Assembly: GCF_010894475.1 (NCBI RefSeq)
Contig: NZ_JAAIYB010000004.1
Coordinates: 1 to 53,477, forward strand
DNA length: 53,477 nucleotides
Origin: Myxococcus vastator
GTDB lineage: Bacteria > Myxococcota > Myxococcia > Myxococcales > Myxococcaceae
Reading direction: 5' to 3'
In this document: positions 26,519 to 38,754 of the stretch, piece after piece
How the letters are laid out: each line of letters starts with the position of its first letter
Position numbering within the stretch: position 1 is the stretch's first letter
The notes under the pieces: model-generated
What the model was told of the DNA's origin: nothing
Database searches by the model: none
Seen by the model: the letters and a program-made list of their open reading frames with translations, nothing else
Program-made: the position numbers and the translations under genes

Positions 26519-27249
26519 GAGCCCACGCCGCTGCAGCTGCAGTTGTTGCGCGCGAACGAGTAGTCATCCGACGCCGCCGCGAAGCTGCCCAGGCCGTAGT
26601 CGTGCTTGGCGCAGTCCTGCGTATAGGCCGTGGAGCCCACGCAGCGCGGCAGGCTGGTGACGCCGCAGCCCTGGCCGCAGCGGCCCTTGCAGCCATTGCC
26701 CGAGCCACCGGTGCAGCCGCAGCCCCGGCCCACCGTGCGGTAGTAGCCGGAGCCGATGTACTGACGACTGCAGGTGCAGGAGAGGTGCACCCAGCCGCGC
26801 TCGGACACGTACTCGTACGCCGTGAGGACCTCGCCCACGGGGACAATCAGCATGAAGCTCGTCTGGCGCTCAGCGGATTCCTCCACGCGGGTGCGGCCCT
26901 CCGCGGGGAGCTCGTGGGCGAGCCCCTCCAACAGCGACGCGAGCAGGTGCGCGTGGGACGCGTCCAGCGGGCTGCCCGACGGCGTGAATTGGCCCACGCC
27001 CTGGTTGAAGTCGATGTGGAACCCGATGACGGGGTCGCCAAAGTCGTACGTCACCTCGACGACGTTGGCCTGCGTCTCCACCGCGAGCATCCGCACCACC
27101 GCGCCCCCGGAGCCGTACGTGGCCTCCAGCGTCGTCGCATCGTGCTGGAGGACCTGGAAGCCCTCCTGTTCAAGAGGCTGTCCGGACGGCGCATCGGAAC
27201 AGCCCACCACGACAGCCAGCGACAGCGCACAGAGCAGCAGCCTTTTCAT
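26509..27249 (-). CDS. Lipoprotein with C-terminal phospholipase-A2-like Cys-rich domain
   Basis: 246 aa. The signal MKRLLLCALSLAVVVGC gives acylated Cys17. Residues ~30-150 are a beta-rich region of unknown type. The last ~75 residues are Cys-rich. They contain GNGCKGRCGQGC and YTQDCAKHDYG, where Cys-x-x-His-Asp recalls the catalytic His-Asp and disulfide of PLA2-fold proteins, and then ARNNCSC. I recall similar domains in predicted PLA2-like families such as DUF8213, but the match is by motif only. First gene of the overlapping trio. A weak promoter (TTGACG then TAGGTT, 18 nt apart) is visible upstream at about 27295-27325. Confidence 0.75.
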   Translation of the reverse strand: MKRLLLCALSLAVVVGCSDAPSGQPLEQEGFQVLQHDATTLEATYGSGGAVVRMLAVETQANVVEVTYDFGDPVIGFHIDFNQGVGQFTPSGSPLDASHAHLLASLLEGLAHELPAEGRTRVEESAERQTSFMLIVPVGEVLTAYEYVSERGWVHLSCTCSRQYIGSGYYRTVGRGCGCTGGSGNGCKGRCGQGCGVTSLPRCVGSTAYTQDCAKHDYGLGSFAAASDDYSFARNNCSCSGVGSCS

Positions 27250-27400
27250 GTCTCTCTCGGTTCCAGGGGTGTGGAAATTCTCAGCCGCCGAGAACCTAGG
27301 AAGATGCGCACATGGGCGTCAACAGGCCCACCCTGAAATTCAGAACATCCCAGTTTAGACTCAGCACCCCGGCGACGGACGCCGGTCTCAGGAGAGGCCC

Positions 27401-27679
27401 ATGTCCCAGAATCGCGCGACCCTGATGTGCCTTGCCGCCCTGCTGATGGGGGGCTGCGGTGGAGCCATGGACGACGCCACGGCGGAGCCTCCCGCGACGG
27501 AGTCCACGTCCCAGGCGCTCTACCCGGAGTACAACCCGGACCTCCACTGCCTGGTCCGGTCCAAGTACGTGTCCTGCGGCAGCGGCCCGGAGCACTTCGC
27601 CTTCTACAGCCCGGACTGGGGCTACTACATTGAACGCGACATCTGTGGGGGCAACTGGCCGCTCTGTCCGCAGCCCTGA
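27401..27679 (+). CDS. Small lipoprotein
   Basis: 92 aa with a strong AGGAGAGG site. The signal peptide MSQNRATLMCLAALLMGGC is followed by an Asp/Glu/Thr-rich linker. The short C-terminal domain has four Cys (LHCLVRSKYVSCGSG and RDICGGNWPLC), likely two disulfides. No family recognised. Divergent from the PLA2-like gene and 50 nt before ileS. Confidence 0.72.
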   Translation: MSQNRATLMCLAALLMGGCGGAMDDATAEPPATESTSQALYPEYNPDLHCLVRSKYVSCGSGPEHFAFYSPDWGYYIERDICGGNWPLCPQP

Positions 27680-27729
27680 TTCACAGGACGGGCATCCCTG
27701 GCGCGGGCGGTGCTATCAAGCACCGCACC

Positions 27730-31473
<3,744 letters not shown>

Positions 31474-31485
31474 GCCGCGAAAAAA

Positions 31486-31518
31486 CGGGCTGCCTCATCC
31501 CCGCGATGAGGCAGCCCG
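31486..31518. terminator. Strong hairpin after ileS
   Basis: A perfect 14-bp stem (CGGGCTGCCTCATC / GATGAGGCAGCCCG) has a 5-nt loop and starts 12 nt after the ileS stop. A run of six A residues precedes it on the plus strand, so the T tract of a classical intrinsic terminator would act in the minus direction. It probably works in both. Confidence 0.75.
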
Positions 31519-31681
31519 CAAGGCACGGCACCCCGGCGCGGCCCCCCACGTGAAAAGGGGCCGTGCCGGCCTTCACTCAGTTCGCGGTGAAGGCTCAGCT
31601 TCGAGACTTTCAACATATACGTTTTTTGCGCGATTATCGAATCGTGAGACAGGCCGTCAATCAAGACCCGGGCGCCCTGCC

Positions 31682-31710
31682 TTGACCGGCCTGTCGCAAT
31701 CCTCGATAAG
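31682..31710 (+). promoter_or_regulatory. Candidate sigma-70-type promoter of the TonB receptor gene
   Basis: TTGACC and GATAAG are separated by exactly 17 nt, with a start site expected near 31717. A partial Fur-like half site (TTGAGACTGAGACGCAA, 31726-31742) follows just downstream. It resembles the better palindrome at 37706-37724 on its first half only. Confidence 0.45.
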
Positions 31711-31762
31711 CGGCTCGCGTCACAGTTGAGACTGAGACGCAAAACCAAAAACGGGATTGCGG

Positions 31763-34273
31763 ATGTTCTCGGCATTCACCTCGCTCGCCCTGCTGCTCTC
31801 GGCGGCCCCCGCGGAGCCAGCACCCGCGGCGGCGCCCGCGCCCTCCGAAACCGCGCCCTCCCAGGTCCAGCCGCCCAGCCGCATCGACAGCGTCACCGTC
31901 CCCTATCCGGAGGTGGAGCTGGCGGCGGGGCGCCAGGCGGACGTGGTGCTGCGGCTCACCATCGACGAGCACGGTGTGGTGACGGAGTCGGAGGTGGTGC
32001 GGTCCGCGGGCGCGGCCTTCGACGAGGCGATTCGCACCGCCAGCCTCGCCTTCCGCTTCGAGCCCGCGCGCGTCGGCGGAGCAGCGGTCGCCTGCCAGAT
32101 TGAGCTGCTCCACTCCTTCCGGTTGGAGCCGGCCACCGCGCCCGTCCCGTCAGCGCCGGAGGCCGCGCCCGCCGCCGAGCCACCGCCCGCGCAGGCGGAG
32201 GCGCCCGCCGCGCCGCCGCCTCCGGAAGAGAAGACGCTGGAGACCACGGTGTCCGGCCGCTCGGAGGCGGAGCGGATGCGCCAGTCCGCGGAGGCGGTGC
32301 GCGTGGTCAGCACCACCCGCGCGCAGGCCCGCTCGGTGGACATGGGCCAGGTGCTGGCGGCGCAGGAGGGCGTGGAGGTGCGCCGCAGCGGCGGCCTGGG
32401 CAGCACCATCCGCTTCTCGCTGAACGGCCTCACCGACGACCAGGTTCGCTTCTTCCTGGACGGCGTGCCGCTCGAGCTGTCCGGCTATCCCTTTGGCTTC
32501 GCCAACGTGCCGGTGAACCTGGTCGACTCGATTCAAATCTACCGGGGCGTGGTGCCCTCCCGCTTCGGCGCCGACGCGCTGGGCGGCGCCGTCAACCTCA
32601 CCTCCGCGCCGCTTCAAGACGGCCCGCATGGCGCCGTGTCGCTCCAGGGTGGCGCCTTCGGGACGTACCGGCTGACGCTGGGCGGCAGCTACCGGCCCGC
32701 CGCTGGCGGTCTCTACACCCGGGCCCACCTCTTCGCGGACACCACGCGGAACGACTACCGCGTGAAGGTGGAGGCCTCCGACGACAGCGGGCAGCTTCGC
32801 CCTGTCACCGTCAGCCGCTTCCACGACGGCTACCAGGCGCTGGGCGGCGGGCTCGAGGCCGGCTTCGAACAGGTCGGCTGGGCGGACCGCGTCGCCCTGC
32901 GCGTCTTCGGCTCCGGCTACGACAAGGACCTCCAGCACAACCTGGTGATGAGCGGAGGCCCCTTCGGCGAGGCACGCTACGGCGCCACCGCGCTCGGCAC
33001 GCAGCTCCTCTACGAGAAGGCCCTCACCGGCGCGGTCCGCGTCGACGCGCTGGCCGGCTACGCGTGGCAGGCCTCCGACTTCCAGGACACGTCCCAGTGG
33101 GTCTACGACTGGTTCGGCAACCGGCTGCGCGAGCGCACCCAGCCGGGCGAGCTGGGCGGCGACGCCACCGACCAGACGCTCTGGCAGCAGTCCTTCTATG
33201 GCCGCGCCAACGCGAGCTGGGCCTTGAGCCCGTCCCAGACGCTGCGGCTCGCCTTCGCCCCCACCCTCACCCGCCGCACCGGCGAGCAGCGGCGGCTGGC
33301 CAGCCCTAGCGACCAGGACCCGCTCTCCGCGGACCGCGACCTCCTCACCGCCGTCACCGGCCTGGAGTACCAGCTCAACGCCTTCAACGACGCGCTGGAG
33401 CTGATTGTCTTCGCCAAGGACTACCTCTACGCGGCCAGGGCCCAGCAGCTGCAGCCCACCGGCGCGTGGCTCAGCAAGGACCGCGACCTGCACCAACTGG
33501 GCGGCGGCGCGGCGCTGCGGCTGCGCGTGGCCGAGCCCGTCTACCTCAAGGTCAGCTACGAGCGCGCCACGCGGCTGCCACGGATGGACGAGCTGTTCGG
33601 CAACGGGGTCCTCATCCGGGAGAACCTCGACCTGGCGCCAGAGCGCAGCCACAACGTGAACGCCGGCCTGGCCACCGCGCCCTTGCGCACCCGGCTCGGC
33701 GTGTTCCGGGGGGAGCTGAACGGGTTCGCCCGGCTGGCGCGGGACCTCATCCTGCTGGCGGGCAGGGACCGCGACTGGACGTTCCAGAACGTCTACGGCG
33801 CGCGGGCGCTGGGCCTCGAGGGGGCGACGGGCTGGAGCGCCCCTGGCGGCTGGCTGCACGTGGACGCCAACGCCACCGTCCAGGACCTCCGTAACGTGTC
33901 CAGCCAGGGCACCTTCGGCGCCTTCGAGGGACAGCGGCTGCCCAACCGGCCCTGGTTCTTCCTCAACGCCACCGCGCGCCTGTCCCTGCGAGGCGTGGCC
34001 ACCGCGGAGGACGAGCTGTCCCCCTTCTGGACCGCGCGCTACGTCCACGGCTTCTATCGCTACTGGGGGGGCCTGGGCTCCGCGGAGACGAAGCAGACCA
34101 TCGACAGCCAGTTCGCGCAGGCGGCGGGCGTTGGCTACAAGGTCCGCCTCAACGGCTTCTCCCTGGGGCTCACCACCGAGCTGGACAACCTCACCGACGC
34201 GAGGCTGTTCGACTTCTTCGGCGTCCAGCGGCCCGGCCGCTCGGGCTGGCTCAAGGCCACCGTGGAGTACTGA
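31763..34273 (+). CDS. TonB-dependent outer-membrane receptor with fused N-terminal TonB-type domain (MxcH-like)
   Basis: 836 aa from ATG 31763 (a TTG two codons earlier is possible). Signal peptide MFSAFTSLALLLSAAPAEP. Residues ~35-115 form a TonB C-terminal-like domain (ADVVLRLTIDEHGVVTESEV, FDEAIRTASLAFRFEPARV). A Pro/Ala-rich linker of ~45 residues follows. The plug (~190-300) has QEGVEVRRSGGLGSTIRFS and IYRGVVPSRFGADALGGAVN, and the long beta-barrel ends in LKATVEY. This architecture is that of MxcH, encoded with myxochelin siderophore genes in Stigmatella, so the ligand may be an iron chelate. No siderophore synthesis genes are in the window. Convergent with the Fur-box operon. Confidence 0.88.
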   Translation: MFSAFTSLALLLSAAPAEPAPAAAPAPSETAPSQVQPPSRIDSVTVPYPEVELAAGRQADVVLRLTIDEHGVVTESEVVRSAGAAFDEAIRTASLAFRFEPARVGGAAVACQIELLHSFRLEPATAPVPSAPEAAPAAEPPPAQAEAPAAPPPPEEKTLETTVSGRSEAERMRQSAEAVRVVSTTRAQARSVDMGQVLAAQEGVEVRRSGGLGSTIRFSLNGLTDDQVRFFLDGVPLELSGYPFGFANVPVNLVDSIQIYRGVVPSRFGADALGGAVNLTSAPLQDGPHGAVSLQGGAFGTYRLTLGGSYRPAAGGLYTRAHLFADTTRNDYRVKVEASDDSGQLRPVTVSRFHDGYQALGGGLEAGFEQVGWADRVALRVFGSGYDKDLQHNLVMSGGPFGEARYGATALGTQLLYEKALTGAVRVDALAGYAWQASDFQDTSQWVYDWFGNRLRERTQPGELGGDATDQTLWQQSFYGRANASWALSPSQTLRLAFAPTLTRRTGEQRRLASPSDQDPLSADRDLLTAVTGLEYQLNAFNDALELIVFAKDYLYAARAQQLQPTGAWLSKDRDLHQLGGGAALRLRVAEPVYLKVSYERATRLPRMDELFGNGVLIRENLDLAPERSHNVNAGLATAPLRTRLGVFRGELNGFARLARDLILLAGRDRDWTFQNVYGARALGLEGATGWSAPGGWLHVDANATVQDLRNVSSQGTFGAFEGQRLPNRPWFFLNATARLSLRGVATAEDELSPFWTARYVHGFYRYWGGLGSAETKQTIDSQFAQAAGVGYKVRLNGFSLGLTTELDNLTDARLFDFFGVQRPGRSGWLKATVEY

Positions 34274-34281
34274 AGCACGGC

Positions 34282-34308
34282 GCCGCCCGCGTCACTCACG
34301 CGGGCGGC
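34282..34308. terminator. Bidirectional terminator between receptor and MxcI-like gene
   Basis: A perfect 11-bp stem (GCCGCCCGCGT / ACGCGGGCGGC) with a 5-nt loop lies in the 51-nt gap between convergent stop codons. Confidence 0.75.
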
Positions 34309-34324
34309 ACCTGGCGCACCCGGC

Positions 34325-35554
34325 TCAGCGCACCTTCACGAACTGGTAGGCCCAGCCCAGCGTCTCGAAGCGCTTCACCGCGGAGCCGTTGCTGTTCAGC
34401 TCCCACACGGACGTGGACGCGTAGTCCGCGGTGGGCAGCAGCAGGAAGGTCCGCCCTTCGATGGTGAAGGCGTAGTAGCCGCCCGCAATCCAATCCAGGC
34501 CCTCAATGGGCGCGCCCTCGCCCGTCTCCACGTTCACCTGCCACAGCTTCCAGTGCGTGCCGTTGGTGACGTCGGACGCCGTCGGCGTCGCGCCCAGCGT
34601 CGGGCTGTCGTCGTGGAAGGCCGCCACCACGCCCACGTTGTTGCCCAGGTAGCGGAACGCGGCCGTCTGGCGCCCGCCCACCATGGACGCCAGCGAGCGC
34701 GTCCAGTCCCCGTCAATGGCGCGCGCGTTCGCGTTGAAGCGCACCATGCAGGTCTCCGGGGCGGTGTCGTCCACCACCGGCGCGCCCGCGCTGAACACCC
34801 AGTTGCTGAAGTAGATGTTGCCGTTCTCGTCCTTCGTCGCCACGTCCAGGCCCGGGCACGGCGCCTCCAGCAGCTCCACCAGGCTGTCATCCGCGTGGGA
34901 GTAGACGGCAATCTGGGAGCTGGGGGAGAAGCGGTAGTAGTTGGCGTCCGTCCAGTAGAAGGGCTGGAACGAATAGCCGCCGTGCGCCACCACGCCGCGG
35001 TCGAAGCTGGCCTTCACCACCAGCCCGTCGCGCTCCGTCACCAGCCCCGGCGACTCCACGGGGCCGGAGAGGGTCATCGCCTCCGGATTCCACACGATGC
35101 GCCGGGACTCCTCCAGCTGCATGTACGCCGACGTCCCGTCCACGAAGTGGTTGAGGTACAGCGGCGCCGCCGTCAGCCCGTAGTTGGCGAAGCTGAGCTT
35201 CCCCGACTCCTGGAAGCGCCCGCTGTCGAACACCGAGTAGCGGGTGAGCTCGGGCGCCTCGCCCGCGCCGACGAAGAGCTTCCCGTCGACCGCGCCGATG
35301 GTCGCGAAGCCAGCGTGCTCGCTCGCCTGCTCCAGGTCGATGCTCGTCACGTCGAGCGAGTTGAACACGCTCACATACGTGGCCGACCCGGAGTCTCCGA
35401 AGACAGACGTGGCCAGGCTGTACACCGGCCCGGTCTCCGTCTCGTCGGGGTTCACGTTCGGGTCCGAGTCCGACGAGCCGCACGCCGTCAACGAGGCGGC
35501 GAGGAACAGGAGGGACGTGGTGGATGCAGTCGCCAGACGGCTGCGCTTGCGCAT
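34325..35554 (-). CDS. MxcI-like lipoprotein of an iron-uptake operon
   Basis: 409 aa. The ATG at 35554 is chosen because GGAG sits 8 nt upstream; an ATG four codons earlier has no such site. Lipoprotein signal MRKRSRLATASTTSLLFLAASLTAC. The mature part looks like a beta-propeller: recurrent strands around GPVYSLATSVFGDSGSATYV, AVDGKLFVGAGEAPELTRYS, ENGNIYFSNWVF and EGRTFLLLPTADYASTSVWE. It resembles MxcI, the companion of MxcH in myxochelin loci, whose role is not established. It may capture or help to process a ferric complex at the surface. It is the last gene of the operon, 30 nt after the PepSY gene. Confidence 0.78.
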   Translation of the reverse strand: MRKRSRLATASTTSLLFLAASLTACGSSDSDPNVNPDETETGPVYSLATSVFGDSGSATYVSVFNSLDVTSIDLEQASEHAGFATIGAVDGKLFVGAGEAPELTRYSVFDSGRFQESGKLSFANYGLTAAPLYLNHFVDGTSAYMQLEESRRIVWNPEAMTLSGPVESPGLVTERDGLVVKASFDRGVVAHGGYSFQPFYWTDANYYRFSPSSQIAVYSHADDSLVELLEAPCPGLDVATKDENGNIYFSNWVFSAGAPVVDDTAPETCMVRFNANARAIDGDWTRSLASMVGGRQTAAFRYLGNNVGVVAAFHDDSPTLGATPTASDVTNGTHWKLWQVNVETGEGAPIEGLDWIAGGYYAFTIEGRTFLLLPTADYASTSVWELNSNGSAVKRFETLGWAYQFVKVR

Positions 35555-35584
35555 TGGATTCTCCATGAGGGGTACGGCGTGGTT

Positions 35585-37111
35585 TCAGGCAGGCACCGCG
35601 GCGGGCATCGGCGTCGGGGCCTGCTTCTGAAGGCGGGAGATGGCGTGGGCCGCGCCGGCCAGCAGCACCGCGAGCAGGCACAGGCCCACCTCGGTGGCGA
35701 GCACGAACGCGGAGCCCGGGGCGAAGGGGAGCCGCTGCATCCGGACCGCGTCGATGAAGGGCACGGCGAAGAGCCCCGCGCTGGCGAGGATGAGCAGGCG
35801 GCGCGCATACACGCCGGGCGAGCCGCCCACCCACGCACCTCCCACGCCCAGCGCCCAGGCCACGAAGAAGGCGGTGTGCTCCCAGCGGGGACGGTCCGCG
35901 AGCTCCGCGGGCACCAGCTGGTTCGCAATGAAGAGCACCGCCACCGCCACCGTGAGCCCGGCGCACACCCCCGCCGTCAGCTTCGCGAGCACGGCGTCGA
36001 AGCGGCTCTTCCCCTGCAGGCGCCGCCGCTCCAGCCAGAGCAGGTTGCCCGCCAGGATGCCGAACGCCATCAGCCAGGAGAGCAGCGCGTAGAGGACCTT
36101 GGCGGGGAAGCTGGCCCAGGTCGCGAAGTGCAGGCCGTACAGCGGGTCCATCACCTGCGTGTAGCGCGTGCCGCCGCCCGTCTCGCGCGACCAGAGGACG
36201 TCCCCCTCGCGCGACACGCGCAGGTGCGTGAAGGCGTGCAGCGTTCCCTCCGCCTCGCCCGGCAGGTGGACGGTGCCGTTCGCGTCCCCCAGGTGGTCGA
36301 AGAAGAACCAGTTGTGCTCCGACTGCGGGAAGCGCGCCTTGGCCAGCGCCAGCGCCCGGCTCAGGTCGGGAGGGCCGCCGGGCTGTCCGGAAGGAGCGAG
36401 CGGCGCGGGCCAGTCCACGGCCACCTCCATCGCCTTCGCGTCACCGTCGAGCGCGGACGACACCACCGCGGGCAGGTACCAGTCCGACAGGCAGAGGACT
36501 CCGCCGGTGAGGGCGAAGACGAACAGGAAGGGCGCGCTGATGACGCCAATCACCTTGTGCGCGTCCGACCACAGCGCCCGCCGCGACGACTCCGGACGGA
36601 ACTGCACCAGCTCCCGCACCAGCCGCCCCAACTGGATGAGCACGCCGGTGATGACGAGCAGCAGCAGCACGCCGGAGGCGATTCCCGCCAGGTGCTTGCC
36701 GAAGGGCAGCGGCTCCAGGAAGTGCATCGCGTTGAGGAACTCGCCCAGGTCGCTGCGCTCGCCCAGCTGCTGGCCGGACACCGGGTCCCACCAGGTGGAG
36801 CGGATGGGGCCTTCGGGCGTCATGCGCCACAGCCGCATCCACGGCTCCTCGGCGGTGGGCAGGGAGATGCCGAACCAGGCGGGCTTCGCCGCCGTCTCCG
36901 CCTCCGCCAACTGCTGGGCCAGCTGGACGGCCCGCGCCTCCGACACCGCGATGGGCGCCCGGAACGTGGGCTCCTGCCACGGCGCCAACTCCTCCGCGAA
37001 GAGCGCGAAGGAGCCCAGGAAGAACAGCACGAAGAGGATGAGCGACGACAGCACGCCGGCCCAGGCGTGCGCGTCCCAGAGGATGGTGTACGAACGGGGA
37101 GACAGCTTCAC
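35585..37111 (-). CDS. PepSY-associated membrane protein (ferric-reductase-like)
   Basis: 508 aa starting at GTG 37111, overlapping the upstream stop as GTGA. It begins VKLSPRSYTILWDAHAWAGV, typical of PepSY_TM proteins. Four or more membrane helices follow: SSLILFVLFFLGSFALF, GIASGVLLLLVITGVLIQLG, and paired helices near the C-terminus. Conserved His residues include HAWAG, LNAMHFLE, DAHKVIG and GLHFATW, suited to haem. Such proteins are found beside TonB siderophore receptors and are thought to reduce iron taken into the periplasm. That role is by context, not shown by sequence alone. Confidence 0.87.
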   Translation of the reverse strand: MKLSPRSYTILWDAHAWAGVLSSLILFVLFFLGSFALFAEELAPWQEPTFRAPIAVSEARAVQLAQQLAEAETAAKPAWFGISLPTAEEPWMRLWRMTPEGPIRSTWWDPVSGQQLGERSDLGEFLNAMHFLEPLPFGKHLAGIASGVLLLLVITGVLIQLGRLVRELVQFRPESSRRALWSDAHKVIGVISAPFLFVFALTGGVLCLSDWYLPAVVSSALDGDAKAMEVAVDWPAPLAPSGQPGGPPDLSRALALAKARFPQSEHNWFFFDHLGDANGTVHLPGEAEGTLHAFTHLRVSREGDVLWSRETGGGTRYTQVMDPLYGLHFATWASFPAKVLYALLSWLMAFGILAGNLLWLERRRLQGKSRFDAVLAKLTAGVCAGLTVAVAVLFIANQLVPAELADRPRWEHTAFFVAWALGVGGAWVGGSPGVYARRLLILASAGLFAVPFIDAVRMQRLPFAPGSAFVLATEVGLCLLAVLLAGAAHAISRLQKQAPTPMPAAVPA

Positions 37112-37371
37112 GTGAGCACCAGGACGACCGACGACACCACCGCCACCGCCGCAGCGCCCATCCAGGCCCGCGCGCCACTTCGGGCCAGCAGCGCCAGGCA
37201 CGCCGCGATGGCCATCGCCGGCAGCGCGACGAGGAACGCGAGCAGGTATCGGACATCGACGGACGCGGGCAGCACCGCCACCAGCGCCAGCGTCGCCAGC
37301 ACCCCGGCCGCGGGCGCCACCGTCACCGCGGCGCTGATGCGAGCAGCGCCATGTTGATGCTTCTGGGCCAT
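37108..37371 (-). CDS. Small membrane protein of the iron operon
   Basis: 87 aa, starting MAQKHQHGAARISAAVTVAP at an ATG that shares one base with the previous stop (TGATG). Its stop overlaps the PepSY GTG. Three hydrophobic helices fill it (VLATLALVAVLPASV, LLAFLVALPAMAIAACLALL and WMGAAAVAVVSSVVLVL). Iron operons with a PepSY protein often include two such small integral proteins (DUF3649 and DUF3325 families). This one is in the DUF3649-like position; the assignment is by context. Confidence 0.75.
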   Translation of the reverse strand: MAQKHQHGAARISAAVTVAPAAGVLATLALVAVLPASVDVRYLLAFLVALPAMAIAACLALLARSGARAWMGAAAVAVVSSVVLVLT

Positions 37372-37682
37372 CAGCGCGTCCCCGCCCAGGCCAGCACCAG
37401 CCCCACCGCGCTGAGCGGCACCGCCCACCGCGTGGCGCGCGGCCACAGCGGCCCACACAGCGCGAGCACCGGCGTGGCCAGCATCACCACCACCGTGGCC
37501 GTCGTCAGCCCGACGCTCACCCCCTGCGCCTTCACGCCCACGGCCACGCCCGCCAGACATGCCACGGCGCCCACGGCGCGCACCCACCCCCGGTGACGCG
37601 TGAGGCCACTCTGGGGGGCGCGGGCCGCTACCGACAGGAGCACAGCGAGGCCCAGCAGGATGAGCAGGGTCGAAACCGCCAT
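37371..37682 (-). CDS. First membrane protein of the Fur-regulated operon (DUF3325-like)
   Basis: 103 aa with a strong CGAGGAGAAC site. Four hydrophobic helices can be drawn (STLLILLGLAVLLSVAAR, AVGAVACLAGVAVGVKA, TTATVVVMLATPVLALCG, AVPLSAVGLVLAWAG). Size, position and helix pattern fit DUF3325-type proteins, which accompany PepSY reductase-like proteins in siderophore-receptor operons. The family call is tentative. Transcription should start at the palindrome just upstream and run through the MxcI-like gene. Confidence 0.75.
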   Translation of the reverse strand: MAVSTLLILLGLAVLLSVAARAPQSGLTRHRGWVRAVGAVACLAGVAVGVKAQGVSVGLTTATVVVMLATPVLALCGPLWPRATRWAVPLSAVGLVLAWAGTR

Positions 37683-37705
37683 GTTCTCCTCGGAGCAAGG
37701 GCGCT

Positions 37706-37724
37706 ATTGAGAATCACTCTCAAT
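37706..37724 (-). promoter_or_regulatory. Fur-box-like palindrome
   Basis: ATTGAGAATCACTCTCAAT is a 9-1-9 inverted repeat with one mismatch, 24 nt before the first gene of the operon. It has the spacing and TGAGAAT-type core of Fur sites in GC-rich proteobacteria. It explains iron-dependent control of all four minus-strand genes. Confidence 0.75.
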
Positions 37725-37860
37725 ATCGAGACCGAGCCCAATGAAACCCGGCCGCGCGACGATGTCAAGGCAGGCGGTCAGACGAGAAACGCGTGCTGGC
37801 TCGGCATTTCACGCACAGCGGGACGGAGCCGCGCCAGGCTCCGGCCGCGCGGTGTCACGC

Positions 37861-38598
37861 TCAGTTGGGGCTGGCGGTGGGACGGACGATGATTTCGTTC
37901 ACGTCCACGTCGGCGGGCTGCTCGATGGCGAAGGCGATGCTCCGGGCGATGGCCTCGGGTGGGATGGCGATTCGCCGGTACTCGCGCATGCCCTCGCGCG
38001 CGCCTGCGTCGGAGATGGAGTCCGCGAGCTCGGACGTCGTCACGCCCGGTGAAATGACGGTGACGCGGATGTCACCGCCGACCTCCTGGCGCAGTCCTTC
38101 GGAGATGGCGATGACGGCGTACTTGGTCGCGCAGTACACCGCGGCGGTGGGCACCACGGAGTGGCCGCCGATGGAGGAGAGGTTGATGAACTGGCCGGAG
38201 CGCTGCGCCTGCATGATGGGCAGCCCCGCGGCGATGCCGTGCAGGACGCCGCGGATGTTGACGTCAATCATCCGGTCCCACTCCTCGACCTTGAGCGCCT
38301 CCAGCTTCGACAGGGGCATGACGCCCGCGTTGTTGATGATGACGTCGAGTCGGCCGTGCTCGGCGCGGGCGAAGCCCATGAAGGACTCGACGTCCGCGCG
38401 CTTCGTGACGTCCAGCGCCCGGTAGCGCGCGGAGCCGCCGTCCGCGCGGAGGGCGGACGTCAGGGCTTCGAGCCGGTCCGTCCGGCGCGCGCCCAGGACG
38501 ACATGCGCGCCCTTGCTCGCGAGCAGGCGAGCCGTCGCCTCCCCGATTCCGCTGCTCGCCCCGGTGATGGCGATGACCTTCCCCTTGATTCCAGACAT
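37861..38598 (-). CDS. Short-chain dehydrogenase/reductase (SDR)
   Basis: 245 aa from ATG 38598 (MSGIKGKVIAITGASSGIGE). The cofactor motif TGASSGIG, the NNAG motif (VIINNAGVMPLSK), the Ser in NLSSIGGHS and YCATK (Tyr-Lys) give a complete classical SDR active site. The SPGVTTSELADSI loop follows. Cytosolic oxidoreductase of unknown substrate, similar to those in AraC-controlled stress or xenobiotic loci. It is divergent from the AraC gene, with an inverted repeat between them. Confidence 0.9.
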   Translation of the reverse strand: MSGIKGKVIAITGASSGIGEATARLLASKGAHVVLGARRTDRLEALTSALRADGGSARYRALDVTKRADVESFMGFARAEHGRLDVIINNAGVMPLSKLEALKVEEWDRMIDVNIRGVLHGIAAGLPIMQAQRSGQFINLSSIGGHSVVPTAAVYCATKYAVIAISEGLRQEVGGDIRVTVISPGVTTSELADSISDAGAREGMREYRRIAIPPEAIARSIAFAIEQPADVDVNEIIVRPTASPN

Positions 38599-38613
38599 GT
38601 GGATGCGCCTCGT

Positions 38614-38638
38614 GATTGCGGAGTGGATGACCGCAATC
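38614..38638. promoter_or_regulatory. Inverted repeat in the SDR/AraC divergent region
   Basis: GATTGCGG and CCGCAATC, a perfect 8-bp inverted repeat with a 9-nt spacer, lies 16 nt upstream of the SDR start. Placement suits an operator for the neighbouring AraC-type regulator. Confidence 0.5.
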
Positions 38639-38754
38639 TGCGCGCTCCCGCCGCTGACGCAGTACTCCGATGCTGCCGGGTTCTTGCCCAATCCTGCACG
38701 AACCGGCGGATGACGCTGAACCGGAGGGCCGGGCCGCATACGCTTCTCCATTCG

